Positions 1 to 12,248 of a DNA stretch of 64,000 nt are shown piece by piece. The notes under the pieces were generated by a model. It made no database searches. It was given only the letters and a program-made list of their open reading frames with translations, and had not been told where the DNA came from. Location of the stretch: positions 126,399,690 to 126,463,689 of the forward strand of contig CM050448.1 of NCBI GenBank assembly GCA_027563935.2. Reading direction: 5' to 3'. Within the stretch, counting starts at the first letter, position 1. Each line of letters opens with the position of its first letter. Source of the stretch: Costus lasius. Its lineage: Eukaryota; Streptophyta; Magnoliopsida; Zingiberales; Costaceae. Both the position numbers and the translations under genes were made by a program.

Positions 1-302
1 AGATTTTAAACCTACGTAAACTTGAAGGACTTTCGGATCTGATACTAAGCATACAGATCAATCTAACAGTTATATAAATGTTAAGCTTATATCTAAAACA
101 TCTTTTCTAGTGGTTTCCAGTTTATGATTGCAAGGTGTATAACTCTTCAAACTCTCTTTCATTATCCGAATGCACAGAATTGGGGTAATAAAGTTACTTC
201 TAGGAAGAACATCAGATGCATGTCATTTTGAAGAAAGTTGAGCGTCCACAAATGATGTGAAGTCATTGCTAGATTAGAATAAGGGTAAGAGATCTTTTTT
301 AC

Positions 303-3300
303 CTCTTCTTGATTTTAGAGAATAAATGATCTGAATGAAGAAGGTCGTATGTTCTTGGGTAAGTGCTGAATGATTCACACCAATCATGATACATTCCAAA
401 CAAACCCCGCTCGTAAATAACTGGAAGAGTATCTGGCGAATCTATTGAGACAATATTCATCACCCAGACTTTCATATCTCGCAGAGCTGCAGCAAAACTG
501 AAAATAGCAACCAAAAAAAATTTATTGATTTAGTGTAAAGACATCAGAAGAAAAAACATGTAATATCTTCCTACAAAAAATTGCACAATTCAATTCAAAA
601 ACTTTAATAAATGATGTTTGATCAAACTGTGAGCAGTTCGTGTGGGGAATTAAATGAAGGTAATATGCAGCCAAAAAAACTTATAAGTGCTCAAGGACAA
701 CTAAAAAATGACGAGAATTTAAGGAACTCCTATGAGTCAACAATCAATATACAAGGCTGCCTGAAAAGGATGCATGTAACTTGCATGAGGAAGTGCCAGT
801 AAAGTAATATGTAATTAAATGAACAACCAAATAACATGAAAACTCGAAGACAAGTACTAATTGTTAACTGAGCTTGAAAGAATATGCAAGACGGTAGCAT
901 ATCTACATAATTGCTTTTATGTATTTCTAACAGATGAACGAATTCACATATCAAATGCAGCAAAATAATATCCTATAGAAGTCAGTGTCATTGCAAAGCA
1001 TGCTATAAAATATTTCGCACATAACAACGAGAGTAACAATCACTTGAATTTTCTTTAGTACAGCAAGAAAAGGTTAATTGCATCGGAGCTAAACTGAAAT
1101 AGACATGAACTTGTACTCACCCTCCATATACAGATCTCATGTCCATAACATTTCGCACAGTTGACCAGTTAATTCCCATTCCATTTATATATGATTTAGT
1201 AACAACGCGTTTCCAGTGCTCATAGTCTGCTGCAAAGTCTTCTGGTGCAGGTTTTCCATAAACACCAAGTTGAGAACTGCTCATCCAGTTAGGTACCTTC
1301 TCCAGCCTTTGCGGCCATTTTTGAGGCCACTGACCCCCACGAGTAGCTGAATCTAGAGGCAACCGATGCATGCATGCTTGGAGTGTGATATTCCTGCATA
1401 CCAACAGAAGTCAGGAAACTAGACAAATATAGAACATATTGATGATGGGACGAAAGAAACAGATTATCAGCCACTGTCCTCCATGTAAGAGCAATGAGCA
1501 TACCAGGCTGCATCTGGATCATTAGATTCTTGACAAAGTGGGGGATTATCTTCTGCTCTTTTCTCGTAGCATTTATTATCAACAGGTTTTCTATAGATAG
1601 CCAAACCAACTTGGTTCAGCATATCACTCTTCTTAGTGACCATCTCCCAACACATTGATTTTGTCAATGCAGTCATCGCTGTTAGCATGTTCAGGAAATA
1701 GAATTAGTAAAATAAGGTCCTTAGCTTGTACATCTAGTAATAGCCTATATATCAGGTGGCTCATACATTCATGTATTTTTTTTAACAGGCAAGTAATGAA
1801 ACTAGATCCCGAGACCTTTGATATCAACAACTAAAGTCCTTCCTTACTTGTTAAACTGTTTTTATTTAAAAAAAATCAAAATTCGGTCAAAGGAAAAGTT
1901 TTTGCTGTGAATCCTAGGACATAATTTCTAGGAAATAACACTTCACCCAAACCTCAAAAGTATTATTGAAAACATAAGTAGTAATTTCTATTAAGTACTA
2001 TTATTTTCTAATTTATGCATTTTGTCATCTCGTACCAATCAGATACCAAATTCTGTGTAATCCCAAGGAGAAATTAAAAATTAATTATGTTCGTTCAATT
2101 TGGTTTACATTGGACAGATTAGAAAAGATACTGGATATCGTTTAGTAATGTTTTGTTTAATTTTTTTAACTAGAACAATGTAGTTCTTTCCTCCAAATTT
2201 ATTTCAAACTAGAAACAAGATAATGGTCTCATTTTCTACCTTCCCAGATTCCAACATTTTCTGGATCACTTCGATAAACTGGGGTTGCAGACCAGACAAA
2301 GTAACCGCCAGGGCGCAGCAACCGATTCAACTCCGACAAAAGCATACCACCTATATGTGTCAATTAACATCACAGAACCAATGATATAAAACAAAGCACA
2401 AACAAATTAAAGAGAAAGTACCTTCAATATGCCAAGGTACTCTGCAACGGGCACAATGAATAACATCAAAGACCTTGCTAGGGAAAGGAAGCCTTTTTGT
2501 GCCCATGACTGCTGATATAGCTGGAATGCCTCTCTCAAGAGCAAATTGGACTTGGGCTTCATGCTCATCTTTGGGTGCAAATGACATGGTAAGAACATCT
2601 CTATCAAAAAGGTAGCCACCAAAACTAGCCACTCCACAGCCAACATCCAAAACAACACGGCTCTGTTTTCCCCATGCTATATCAGGCCACGACTGCAATC
2701 ATATTCTCAAAAGAAAGAATGTTTCAGTGTTCAGCAAGAGTGTTTACGTCAAATGTCTTCTTTAGTCATTAATTAAACAAGAGGACATCATAAATCATTT
2801 CATCCTACCAGAATCTAGATAGCAAGAAGTGTGAAGAAATATAACAAAGACATACAAAGGTTTTCGTACAGTTCCTCAGCTCAATATGTACAATACAGCA
2901 AGTGTAATAGAACAAGAGATAGATACCAAGTTAGACAAGGAATCAGCTCAATATGTCAAAATCAAACCACATCATACTGTACACATTGAGCATAAAACAA
3001 TTTAGATTGGCAAATGAGCTCAGAAAGAAAAGTAGGAATTTACCACTAACTAGAACGAGCAGGTTAATTAGTCACATTAACTGTACAATACGGTATAAAC
3101 AGTATTATATAAACAAAGGAATTATCAAACAAATTCTAAGTACCTCCTGAATGAAATCAATATAATGAAGTGCACCATGTACAAACTGTGTTCCACCACC
3201 TGGAAAATTGATATAATCACCATTAACGTTAACCCAATTTTGGTGTCCTTTAACTTCTGCAAGTTTGGTATGTGGGACATTGTTGTACCATATCTGCAAG

Positions 3301-4417
3301 AAAACATGAAGCAAGGCCATCAAAGTTATATAATGGAAGAAATGCATGTAAAGAGAAAACAAAAAAAAAAAAAGGACAATGACCAAACAAGTACCTTTTC
3401 CCTACTTAGGGGCCACCTAATTGGTGTTTTATATCCCTTAGGCAGAGGGACAAGACAGGTAGGGGCCTCCTCAGGGCAGTGCCGCTCTCTATGTTCGTAA
3501 TGTCCAGTGAAGTGAAGCTTCTTAATAGCTGCTTCGTTATCAAGACAAGGAATATAATCTGCTCCTGCAGTAACTTGACAAAGTTTCCAGTTGGAACCTA
3601 ATTTTTCTCCATCGGAAGACGAAGCCTTCTGCACCTCCTTCTCCTTCTTTGACTCTGCAGCCTGGGTAGACCATGCACCATTTTGGGTATTAGTTTCATT
3701 TAAAAGCTCTGACTGGGCTCCTGATGGAAAGACCTCATTCCCACCAGTGTCCTTTACTTGATCCCTCTGTTTATTTCTGTCAAAGTTTTGTGTATTTCGG
3801 CCTTCATCTTGCTCCAATTTTTCCTCTACGGGGACCTCTGTCTGTTCATCCCGAGTTTTTTTGCCATCTGATGATTCCTCTTGATCTGATTTCTTCTCTT
3901 CATTAGTTTGTTCATCATCCTGGGTTTCTTTTGAAGTATCCCGTTCTCCGCCGCCTTTAATATCAGCTTGTTCATCTGTTTTAGGCTCCTGATCTCCTCC
4001 CTCTGCATTGTTCTCGTCAAATGTCCCAGTTTTAGAAGCATCTTCTGGCTCATCCTTAGTTTCATCAGTTCCCTTTGAAGAATTCTCCGCTTGTGTTTTC
4101 TCAGGTGATGTCTCAGTTATTTTATCCGATGGTGAATCAGATTCATTTGGAGCATTGCTTTCGTTGTCATTTCCATCACTGGTTGCTGAATCTTCGGTTA
4201 CATCACCTGAACGATTATCAAAAGCCTGAGGATCAGACTGTGCAACTTTGTTGGTCGTCTCAGATTCGGTACCAGACATCTCCACTGGTACAACGGTTGA
4301 GGACGTCATCATCCACACTCCAATTAAGCAAAGGGCAACAAACACGACAATTGTAGGCGTAGTGCAGTATGAGGATCCCCTTCTACTATCCACCCTAGAG
4401 GTTGCCCCAAATGCCAT
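303..4417 (-). CDS. PMT-type putative methyltransferase (PMT24/25/26-like), 3' end off the window
   Basis: Type II membrane protein of the plant PMT/QUASIMODO family, Golgi enzymes thought to methylate cell-wall pectin. Seven coding exons join in frame with GT-AG borders: 3395-4417, 3144-3293, 2422-2692, 2240-2350, 1504-1678, 1121-1393 and 303-497, about 732 residues. Residues 20-39 form a membrane anchor. A long acidic, low-complexity stem (roughly residues 48-260) follows, as in PMT24-26. The SAM-binding motif [13 protein letters not shown] is in exon 3, and later exons carry family blocks such as NVMDMR and [16 protein letters not shown]. The family runs to about 770-820 residues, so one terminal exon is missing at the left edge; 1-302 reads as intron. 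ATG 4417 is chosen because it directly precedes the basic N terminus and anchor. No stops or frameshifts are seen in the exons. The family is certain; the exact paralogue and the substrate are inferred. Confidence 0.95.
1785..1865 (-). repeat. tRNA-like SINE fragment inside a PMT intron
   Basis: Read on the minus strand, this stretch has a GTTTAAC..GTAAG block followed by a GTTGATATCAAAGGTCTCGGG block. It aligns by eye with the plus-strand sequence at 36945-37030. The layout resembles the A-box half of a tRNA-derived plant SINE. No intact B box is seen, so the call is tentative. Confidence 0.35.
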
Positions 4418-5235
4418 GTTTTCTTGTCTAGCAATTTATCCAAATGAATTTATGCCAAGATAAAGTCGCTCTATATTCTATAACAAAAAAAAAACAAATG
4501 AAAAAAACGTTCCATTAGCATAATAGTTGAAAATTGCAAAATAAATTTATGGTCATATAACCATAACATGGAAATGTGACGCAGAGGAAAAAGAGACATA
4601 TCCAACACTAAAACTATGGATAATCGCCGGGCAAAAAGAGGTGAAAGAGCAACAGTAAACCACAGAAGAGCCATTGTTATGAACCGCAATCCCGCATCTC
4701 ATACTCGTAACTGCAGCATCTCAATCAGAAGATAAACAAAAACGCGCAAGCTTGTGACACCACCGATCAAGGATAAAAATGACCATCAGCTAACTCTGTA
4801 AATTAAATGAAGCGAGTCCTAAAGATCTAGGTTAAATGTCTACGCTAATCAATGCCAGATAGAAATGCCATGAAAGTCTAAAAACCTAGCACACTTAGAT
4901 CCAGATCTGAAGAAAGTCAGCGACAAAGAAGGAAAAATCGAACTGAAGCGAAAACAGAAAAAGTAACTTTAAAGTTGTACATTAAAGATCGAAAAAGCAT
5001 TTCTTCGTATTCATTTCAGAAAGATAGCATTAGCACAAGAGGAGATCCAACAAACTGCCCCCTCAAGAATTAACAGTAGACGGGAGGAAACACGATTACC
5101 TCACTGTCGACGAATCATTCAGGTATCTCAAGGTAACAACGAGGGCTTTTTCCTCGCAGGCGGACACGATTGACAGACGGGCATATGCCGACTAACCGTG
5201 GGTGGGAAGTGAGTGAGAACTGAGAAGCTTCCCCT
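4418..5235 (-). promoter_or_regulatory. 5' UTR, leader intron and promoter area of the PMT-like gene
   Basis: A leader intron is predicted from donor GAG|GTAATC (exon end 5100) to a pyrimidine-tract acceptor ending TATAG (next exon begins 4477), leaving about 60 nt of leader before ATG 4417. The first exon would run from about 5230 to 5100. A weak TATA-like CAATAAAAT on the minus strand lies near 5253-5260. The splice sites are convincing by eye; the transcription start is a guess. Confidence 0.5.
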
Positions 5236-5495
5236 CCTTTTCTAGTAGAAGATGGGGCATTTTATTGATTAATTTAATGGAAGAGATACTTCCGCGTTCC
5301 GACTTTGGCCAGGACTGCTGCGTCACTCCAGGAGCGCGATCATGGTCTTTGTTGTTTCTTAAATCTTGACGATTGTCGGCAAAACCGCAGATCGTTACAA
5401 TTCCACCTCCGCATAGATAATTAGTTAGGCGAGGCAGCACGGACGGTGCAAGGGTCAGCGACGCAGTGGCAGTGGCAGGCGAGGTTCAAATGCAG

Positions 5496-5641
5496 TATGA
5501 CCTAAGTTAACAAACCGACTTATATTGTAACACCTCGGCTGAACTGTTATGTATAAATAGATGGTAGTAAAAAAAATTCTTGTTACGGAGAACTGCCGTT
5601 ACGGATGACAAGGAGAAAAGGAGAAATGATAAAAGCATCGG
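5496..5641 (+). repeat. Left copy of a ~140-bp direct repeat with a TATA-like core
   Basis: Nearly the same sequence recurs at 11020-11156: TATGACCTAAGTTAAC, then TGTAACACC, a TATAAATAG box, and a GTTACGG..CCGTTACGG near-palindrome. The copies differ by a few substitutions and one ~8-bp indel, and similarity stops abruptly on both sides. It may be an LTR or promoter fragment of an unidentified element. Confidence 0.8.
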
Positions 5642-6030
5642 TGTGATGCCCGTGGACCAGCGGGTCTCGGGCCAGGCGAATGCGGACGCCCGCAGGTGCA
5701 GCGACCTTGCTCCACCCCGTGAAGGAAAGCGCGCGGAGGCGCGGGAGACGAAGGGTCAGTTTGGGAGTGGCATTTTCGCCAGTCAAGCGCGGGTCAAAGG
5801 CACGCTTCCTTCATTATTTTTGCTCCGCCAGACTACAGCTAAGAGCTGCTGCCGCGACGGGTCAAGCGCGGGTCAATGGGCGCCCGCGCGGCCCGTACTC
5901 CCAAACGAAGCCGAAGGGACGCAGAAGCAGGTATCAAACTGCAGTTCGCACGGGCGCACTCAAGAGAGAAAGCGGAGGTTCGAACTCTCTCCACGTTATT
6001 TTAGAATTCACATGCTAATCACTATATAGC
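5642..6030. other. GC-rich non-coding stretch
   Basis: GC-rich sequence without a recognisable protein. The open frames here (5580-6029 on plus, 5583-5786 on minus) have no family signature and reflect base composition. The tract CAAGCGCGGGTCAA occurs twice, near 5783 and 5863. Confidence 0.5.
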
Positions 6031-6117
6031 CAATTAGATTTGCATATAAATATATAAAAATATATAAACATGTATAAATAAATATAAACATTTATAAAAC
6101 ATATATAAAACATATAT

Positions 6118-6121
6118 ATAA

Positions 6122-6170
<49 letters not shown>

Positions 6171-6200
6171 CATATATATATAACATATAATAATAATAAT
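6118..6200. repeat. (TA)n and (AAT)n microsatellites
   Basis: An uninterrupted AT dinucleotide run occupies roughly 6127-6168, followed by short AAT trinucleotide repeats to about 6215. Confidence 0.9.
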
Positions 6201-6287
6201 AATAACAATAATAATAATTTATAAGAATCACTATATAAAATAATATATTTATAAAATAATACATTTATATAAGAATTAATTTATAAA

Positions 6288-6500
6288 ATAATATTTTATA
6301 AATATATTAGTTTATAAAACAATATTTTATAAATATATTATTTTATAAATAATATTTTATAAATATATTATTTTATAAATAATATTTTATAAATATATTA
6401 TTTTATAAATAATATTTTATAAATATATTATTTTATAAATAATATTTTATAAATATATTATTTTATAAAATAATATTTTACAAATATATTATTTTTATAA
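6288..6500. repeat. 30-bp AT-only tandem array, about seven copies
   Basis: The 30-bp unit begins AATATTTTATAAATATATTA and ends TTTTATAAAT. It repeats in exact register at 6321, 6351, 6381, 6411 and 6441, with degenerate copies at both edges. The unit contains only A and T. Confidence 0.95.
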
Positions 6501-7245
6501 AATAATTTATAAAATTTAATTATTTAATACTTTAATATTTTAATTATTTTTGATATTTTATTTATTTGATAAATAATTTTAGTTATCATATACTTTTCTA
6601 TTTTACACTAATTTATAATATTTTTTTTCTAACAGCAATGTACAGTATTTTATAATCCACGGCCGCTTTTAACTTTACAATACAACACTTCTTTAACCTT
6701 AAACAGCACCAACTGCATTGCATTCCCAAATTGACCCCGTGTCCTGTCGGCATAGAGGCGTGGGCGGCGTTAGAGGTGGCCAACGGGCCGGGCCGGCCCG
6801 CGGCCCGCACGGCCCGGCACGACACGGGCCGGCCCGGGCACGGCCCGTTGACCAAGTCAACGGGCCGCGGGCGGCCCGCGGCCCGGCTCGGGTCGTGCTG
6901 GGCCAAAGGTCCGCGGCCCGCGGGCCGGGCCGGGCCAGGCACGGCACGGACCCGTGCTCGGCACGGCACCCGGGCCGGGCCAGGCACGGCACGGACCCGT
7001 GCTCGGCACGGCACGGACCTGTGCTCGGCACGGCACGCGGGCCGGCACGGGCACGGCACGGCTGGAATGGGCGGCAACGTTCGAAAATTTGATTTGGGCA
7101 TGCGTTTTTACCAAAATAGCCCTATAACGGTTTGAAAAAATTTAAAAGTTAGGGATATAATTGTCTTTATGTTATAAAATTACCATTTTTGCCCCTTTTA
7201 ATAATTAAAAATAGGGGATAAATATGTAAATTTACACCCAATTCA

Positions 7246-7254
7246 TCCCTATAA
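7246..7254 (+). promoter_or_regulatory. Possible TATA box of the hAT transposase
   Basis: CCCTATAAATTG lies upstream of the transposase. A GTAAGT-type donor near 7427 suggests that a leader intron separates this promoter from the coding region. Inference only. Confidence 0.3.
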
Positions 7255-7695
7255 ATTGACCCCCCAACCCTCTCATTTCTTCACACAAGTTTCCAATTAA
7301 CTTTGGATTACTTTCTCATTCTCTCTTAATACTTTCCTAATCTCTTTTCTAAGTCTTGAGTTTCAATTAGCCATCAAGATTTCAAAGCTCCCTCAGTCCC
7401 TCGGTCTAGTCACGTGGAGAAGATCAAGTAAGTAGTAAATTAATTTACTTTTAGTTTTTTATAATGTAATTGTACTTAAATTTAAATTATTCTAATATAA
7501 TTTTTTTTCATAATTATGATTAAATTAAGGTTGTTGAAGGCTGAAAGTGAAACCTCAACTTCTTAGTTTTTACTTACTAAGCGATCTTCAAACACGTGAT
7601 AAGGTAATTTTTTAATGTATAATTTATTATTAGTAAGTATTTAATCTTATTTTTTTAATTTTTTTGACTAACTTTAAATATTATATGTAGAATTA

Positions 7696-9831
7696 ATGGC
7701 GGGATTGAACAATACATGAGATTATTTGCCATGGGAGATTGAGGCATTAGAGCAGGAGCTAATAGGGACAACTAACCCCGTTATGCCCCCCGATCAAGAT
7801 CAAGATGCCAACCCTCAGCTTTACGACCCAAATCAACAACAGCAAGAGCATGTTGAATTTGAGCCTACTAACACTATGCAGGGAGAGGAGGGATGCAGTG
7901 CAAACCCTCACGAGTCTACTGCGTCGGGCTCAAGAAAACGCACGAGCGACGTTTGGAAGAGCTTCGATGTGGTGATGATCAACGGCGAAGAAAGAGCCAG
8001 CTGCAAGAAATGCAAAAAAGTCCTGACTTGCAAATCATCGGGTGGAACTGGTCATTTGACTCGCCACATCAAAAGCCATCAAACTCAAATCGATCGTGCA
8101 CAGGCTACTCTCAACCTTTCCTCTAGTTCTTTTGAAGTTTTTAATTATTCTACTGAAGTTCTTAGAAAAGAATTAGCTAAATTTATTGTTTGGGATGAAC
8201 AACCATTTTCTTTAGCAGAAAATTATAAATTTGAAAAATTTATACATAAATCACTACAACCTAAATATAGAAAAATAAGTAGACAAACCATGCGTAGGGA
8301 TGCTATAAATTTTTTTTCTGAATATAAAACTAATCTTTTACAAGTTTTAATTACATTAACTTCTTGTCTTTCTTTAACATCTGATATTTGGACCAGTAAT
8401 CATTCTGATCAGTCATACATGTGTATTACGGCACATTGGATAGATAGTGATTTTTTTATACAAAAAAGAATTATTGCATTTAAAATTTTTGAATTTCCTC
8501 ATACTGCAAATGCTATAGTTAGACAATTTCATAGCATTTTACATTCATATAATATAATTAATAAAATTTTTTCAATTAGTTTTGATAATGCAAGTAATAA
8601 TGATAGTGCAATTGATAAATTAAAAAGATTGTTAAATCCAATATTTAATGGTGCTTTTTTTCATATACGATGTGCATGCCATATTCTAAACTTATGTGTT
8701 CAAGATGGAATAAGAGAAGTAGATGAACATGTAACTAAATTAAGAAATGCTGTTAGATTTGTTACTTCTTCTACTTCTAGAAATCAAGATTTTAGACAAA
8801 CATGTAAATCTTATGGTTTGTCATATAAAAAATTTAAACTTGATATTAAAACACGATGGAATTCTACTTATGATATGCTAACAACATGTTTTCCATTTAA
8901 GGATCCTCTTACATTATTTTATAATGAAAGAATGCCTGATGGAAACATTGAAGAAAATGATTGGGATAAAGCAAAATTATTACATAAAATTTTAGAAATT
9001 TTTTATAATGCTAGCACTCATTTATCTGGTGTTTATTATCCTACATCATGTTTAATTTTAGAACATTTAGTTTTAATTAGTGAAATGTTTTCTCAATATA
9101 GACATGATGAAAATGTTTTTCAAGTAATTTTTAAAATGGAAACAAAATTTAAAAAATATTGGAAAAATATATCTCCTTTATATTGTTTAGCTTCAATTAT
9201 GGATCCTAGATTAAAATTAGAAGGTGTTCATATTTTATTAGATGAATATTATAGAAATATGGAACTTGAAGGAGTAGATGAGAAAAAAAATGAAATTTCT
9301 ACCTTATTAGATGAAATGTATAATGTTTATAATTTAAAATTTGGACATACAATGAATCCAACATCCTCTCAAACTAATGTATCTACTAGTAGTAAAAATA
9401 TTACAGGAAGAATACGCTCAATTTTAAATAGAAAAGGAACATCAACAAGTAGATCTAGTAATTTTAATGAATTAACATTTTTTTTAGAAAATAATCATAC
9501 ATCTTTACTCACAGAAGAACAAATAGATAATTTTGATATTTTATCATGGTGGAGATCACAAGGAAAATCATATCCTGTGGTTTCTGCCATGGCACGTGAT
9601 CTACTAACTCCTCCGGTGTCTACTGTAGCATCGGAGTCTTGTTTTAGTGCAGGCGGCAGGGTGCTGGACGAGAAGCGAAGCCGAATGAACGAAGAAAGCG
9701 TGGAAATGTGTATTTGTCTTAAAGATTGGCTAGATGCTGAAGATCGTCTTCAAGATAAAGGTGGTCATTCAACTTCATCGGATAATGATGAACAAAGTCT
9801 TGGAAGTGCAAGCGGAAGCACCAATGGATAA
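7696..9831 (+). pseudogene. hAT transposase (BED zinc finger, RICESLEEPER-like), stop at codon 8
   Basis: Cut-and-paste transposase for the surrounding element. The natural start appears to be ATG 7696, but a TGA at 7717-7719 follows seven codons later, after which the frame is open to TAA 9829-9831. The next in-frame ATG, 7783, would give a 682-residue protein. Counting from TTG 7726: a BED-type zinc finger near residues 73-118 (C93, C96, H110, H114/H118), the RNase H-like core with D220 in LTSDIWTS and D287 in SFDNAS, the RCxCHxLNL block near 315-323, and the C-terminal hAT dimerisation region with DILSWWR and ARDLLTPPVSTVASESCFS near residues 604-645. Apart from codon 8 no break is seen. 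Because a downstream ATG precedes the zinc finger, activity by re-initiation cannot be excluded. Confidence 0.9.
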
Positions 9832-9859
9832 ACGTTGTAATAAATAATTATAAAAAAAG

Positions 9860-9935
9860 TTGTAAAAAAGTTGTAGAAAGAGTTGTAGAAAGAGTTGTAA
9901 AAAGAGTTGTAAAAAGAGTTGTAAAAAGAGAACTA
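9860..9935 (+). repeat. GTTGTA(G/A)AAAGA short tandem repeat after the transposase
   Basis: Five to six imperfect copies of a 12-15-bp unit, AGAGTTGTAAAA, lie just after the transposase stop, in its presumed 3' UTR. Confidence 0.8.
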
Positions 9936-11019
9936 CGTAGACTTGATTCCTCCTTTAAGTGGGATACGTAGGCAGCCTGTAATGGGTCCGGTCTAAAATA
10001 TATAAAAGTTTAACATTTTTTCAAAAATTTGTGTAATATACATTCTTAATTTTTTTTTTATTTTTCACTTTTTATATATTTTAATTAAGTAATTTACTTA
10101 TTAAAATATTTTTTTTAAATTCGGCCCACGGGCCAAATTCGGCCCACGGGCCAAAACCGGGCCGGGCCCAACACGGCCCGCGTGCCTAATTGGGCCCGTT
10201 GGGCCGTATTTGACCCACGTGCCGCCGTTAGCCCGCGGGCCGTGCCAGGCACGCGTGCCGGATCTGGCCCGCGGGCCGGATTCGTGCCCACGGCCCGGCG
10301 GAGCCGTGCCGGCGACGGCACGCCTAATCGTGCCGCGTGCCGTGCCGGGCCGGCCGAAATTTCAGCCGTGCCGTGCCCGGCACGGCACGATTACAATCGG
10401 GCCGTGCCTGGCACGGCCCGATTTCTGGCGGGCCGAGGCGGGCCCGGGCACGGCCCATGGCCACCTCTAGGCGGCGTCCCATCGGCGGCAAGCAGCTCTT
10501 GACGGGCAACGAGCGAACGTGCTCAAAAGGGACGGAGAGGAGCGGGTGCTCCTCCTCTCTTGGATTCCCCACTCTCAGAGAGCCTTTGGAGTAGAGCTCA
10601 GGCGGGCAGCGGGTGCTCCCGGCGGACGGCGGTCCGCCTCTCCCTCCTCCCCCTCAGGCGGCGGTTGCGCCGTGGGGTATGATCTGGGAAGGGCCCGGTG
10701 AGCGCCTAGCATCCTACACGGGAGCGCGGCGCAGCGGGGTCGGGACAAAGAGGGCGGTTGGAGTCGGCGAACTTCGTCGGAGGCCGGCGTCCAGGCGGGA
10801 CGCCGATGAGGCTGAGGGGAAGGGCAGGCGGTCCTTCCCTACCGGAGGCCCTCCGGTCCGGCGACGGTGGTCACGCAAGCTCGGCGGACGAGCAGACGGA
10901 GAAGCGCGGTGGTCGCGCACGATGATGACGAAGAAAACAAATAAGCGGTGCTGACGTGGAGCAACGTTGACCGCTGAGGTTGACTCGATACCGGGTCGGG
11001 GCCTCACAATTTGCCTATG

Positions 11020-11156
11020 TATGACCTAAGTTAACAAACTGACTTATATTGTAACACCTTGGCTGAACCGTTATGTATAAATAGATGGTAGTAAAAAAAT
11101 CCTTGTTACGGAGAACTGCCGTTACGGACAACAAGGTCAAATGATAAAAGCATTGG
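11020..11156 (+). repeat. Right copy of the ~140-bp direct repeat
   Basis: Same orientation and core as 5496-5641, including TATAAATAG and GTTACGG..CCGTTACGG. It lies about 550 bp right of the hAT element. The flanking GC-rich block 10478-11010 has open frames but no recognisable protein. Confidence 0.8.
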
Positions 11157-12240
11157 CCTCGCACGTGACCTTGGGTTGTTGGGTGATTTATTATTCGGGA
11201 TCACAGCTGATAGGAAATTATTTGTTTTACACTATTTACATCGAAATATTAAAATCTTTATTTAAACTCAAACTTATTAAAAATTTAACTAATTATTTAT
11301 TATTCTAATCCTGTAAATACTTGACATAAATATTTATTCTATTAAATTTTTATTATATACTTGACTTAAAATTCGGATACATAATATGGGTTCAAGTGGG
11401 TATTCCTTATATTCTATTTGAACTCAGATTTAATAATATATATGCTATTTATATTTCAATTAAATGTGATTAAACTAATTATTTATAATCGAGTTTATGT
11501 ACGTGAAACATTATCTCTAGTGATTATTTTAAGCGGTGGAGAGGCGATGGTTTAGGAAAGCCGTTGGCCCAACTCCCAAGAACGTTAAACAAAATTGATG
11601 GAAGGTGCTCTGTTCTGTTGTTATTTGATTCTGAGGGAGGGAGAAGACATGCTTGGCTGTCCGCTGTCGGATAGCTAGTTAAAAGTTAAATACTGATTGC
11701 TCAAAAAATTTAGGATACTGAAGGAGCATACAATCAATTAATTATAGGTTGGGTTTTCAAAATCACGATATATATAATTTAGAATAATAACATATTTAAT
11801 TGACTTTAAATATATGTATATAAACCATAGTTTTTTTTCCTAATGTGAAAGAGACAAAAGATAAGTATCATTAATAAAAAAGAATTTGATATTTTTAATA
11901 AGAGTTTTGTCAACTTATGAATTCTTTGGGGACTTTTCTTTCTTTTTCTCTCTCAAACAACATTAGTTTCTTTACAAGCCAAACAATTTGTACATCAAAT
12001 TCTTGTCAATTTCTATTCGCATCAACTATTCCCAATCGCATATGTGGACTAAATTTGCCACTACAACTCTCTATAATTTGTAAAATAAAATTTTATTTTA
12101 ATTTGATAAAGATGGTCTCAAGTTTTTATTTATTTATTCCTTTCTACTACTGAAGATATGCACGAAATATTTTGATGATACTTGCATACAGTTTGCAGTT
12201 TAATTGTTGTAGATACTAGCAGCTGCTGATACAGCCGGTG
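11157..12240. other. AT-rich intergenic sequence, nothing recognised
   Basis: No conserved frame, tandem repeat or element end is visible. The small frame at 11917-12153 has no family signature. Confidence 0.5.
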
Positions 12241-12248
12241 GCTTTGTG

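Larger units (their letters stand above)
6771..10469 (+). mobile_element. Complete hAT (Ac/Tam3-type) DNA transposon, 3.7 kb
   Basis: Both ends are visible. The left end starts TAGAGGTGGCCA and the right end is its exact inverse (TGGCCACCTCTA), a 12-bp terminal inverted repeat. The 8-bp sequence GGCGGCGT lies immediately outside each end (6763-6770 and 10470-10477), a perfect target-site duplication of the hAT length. Subterminal blocks (6780-7070 and 10125-10460) are extremely GC-rich and made of repeated GGCACGG/GGGCCG motifs. The interior is AT-rich and carries one transposase gene on the plus strand. The intact ends and duplication suggest a fairly recent insertion. Confidence 0.97.

Noticed and set aside
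6613..7135. Long overlapping frames on both strands
   Set aside because: Shadows of the GC-rich GGCACGG/GGGCCG word repeats at the left end of the hAT element.
10115..11007. Several Arg/Ala/Gly/Pro-rich frames on both strands
   Set aside because: GC-rich subterminal repeat and adjacent non-coding DNA; no family signature and mutually overlapping.
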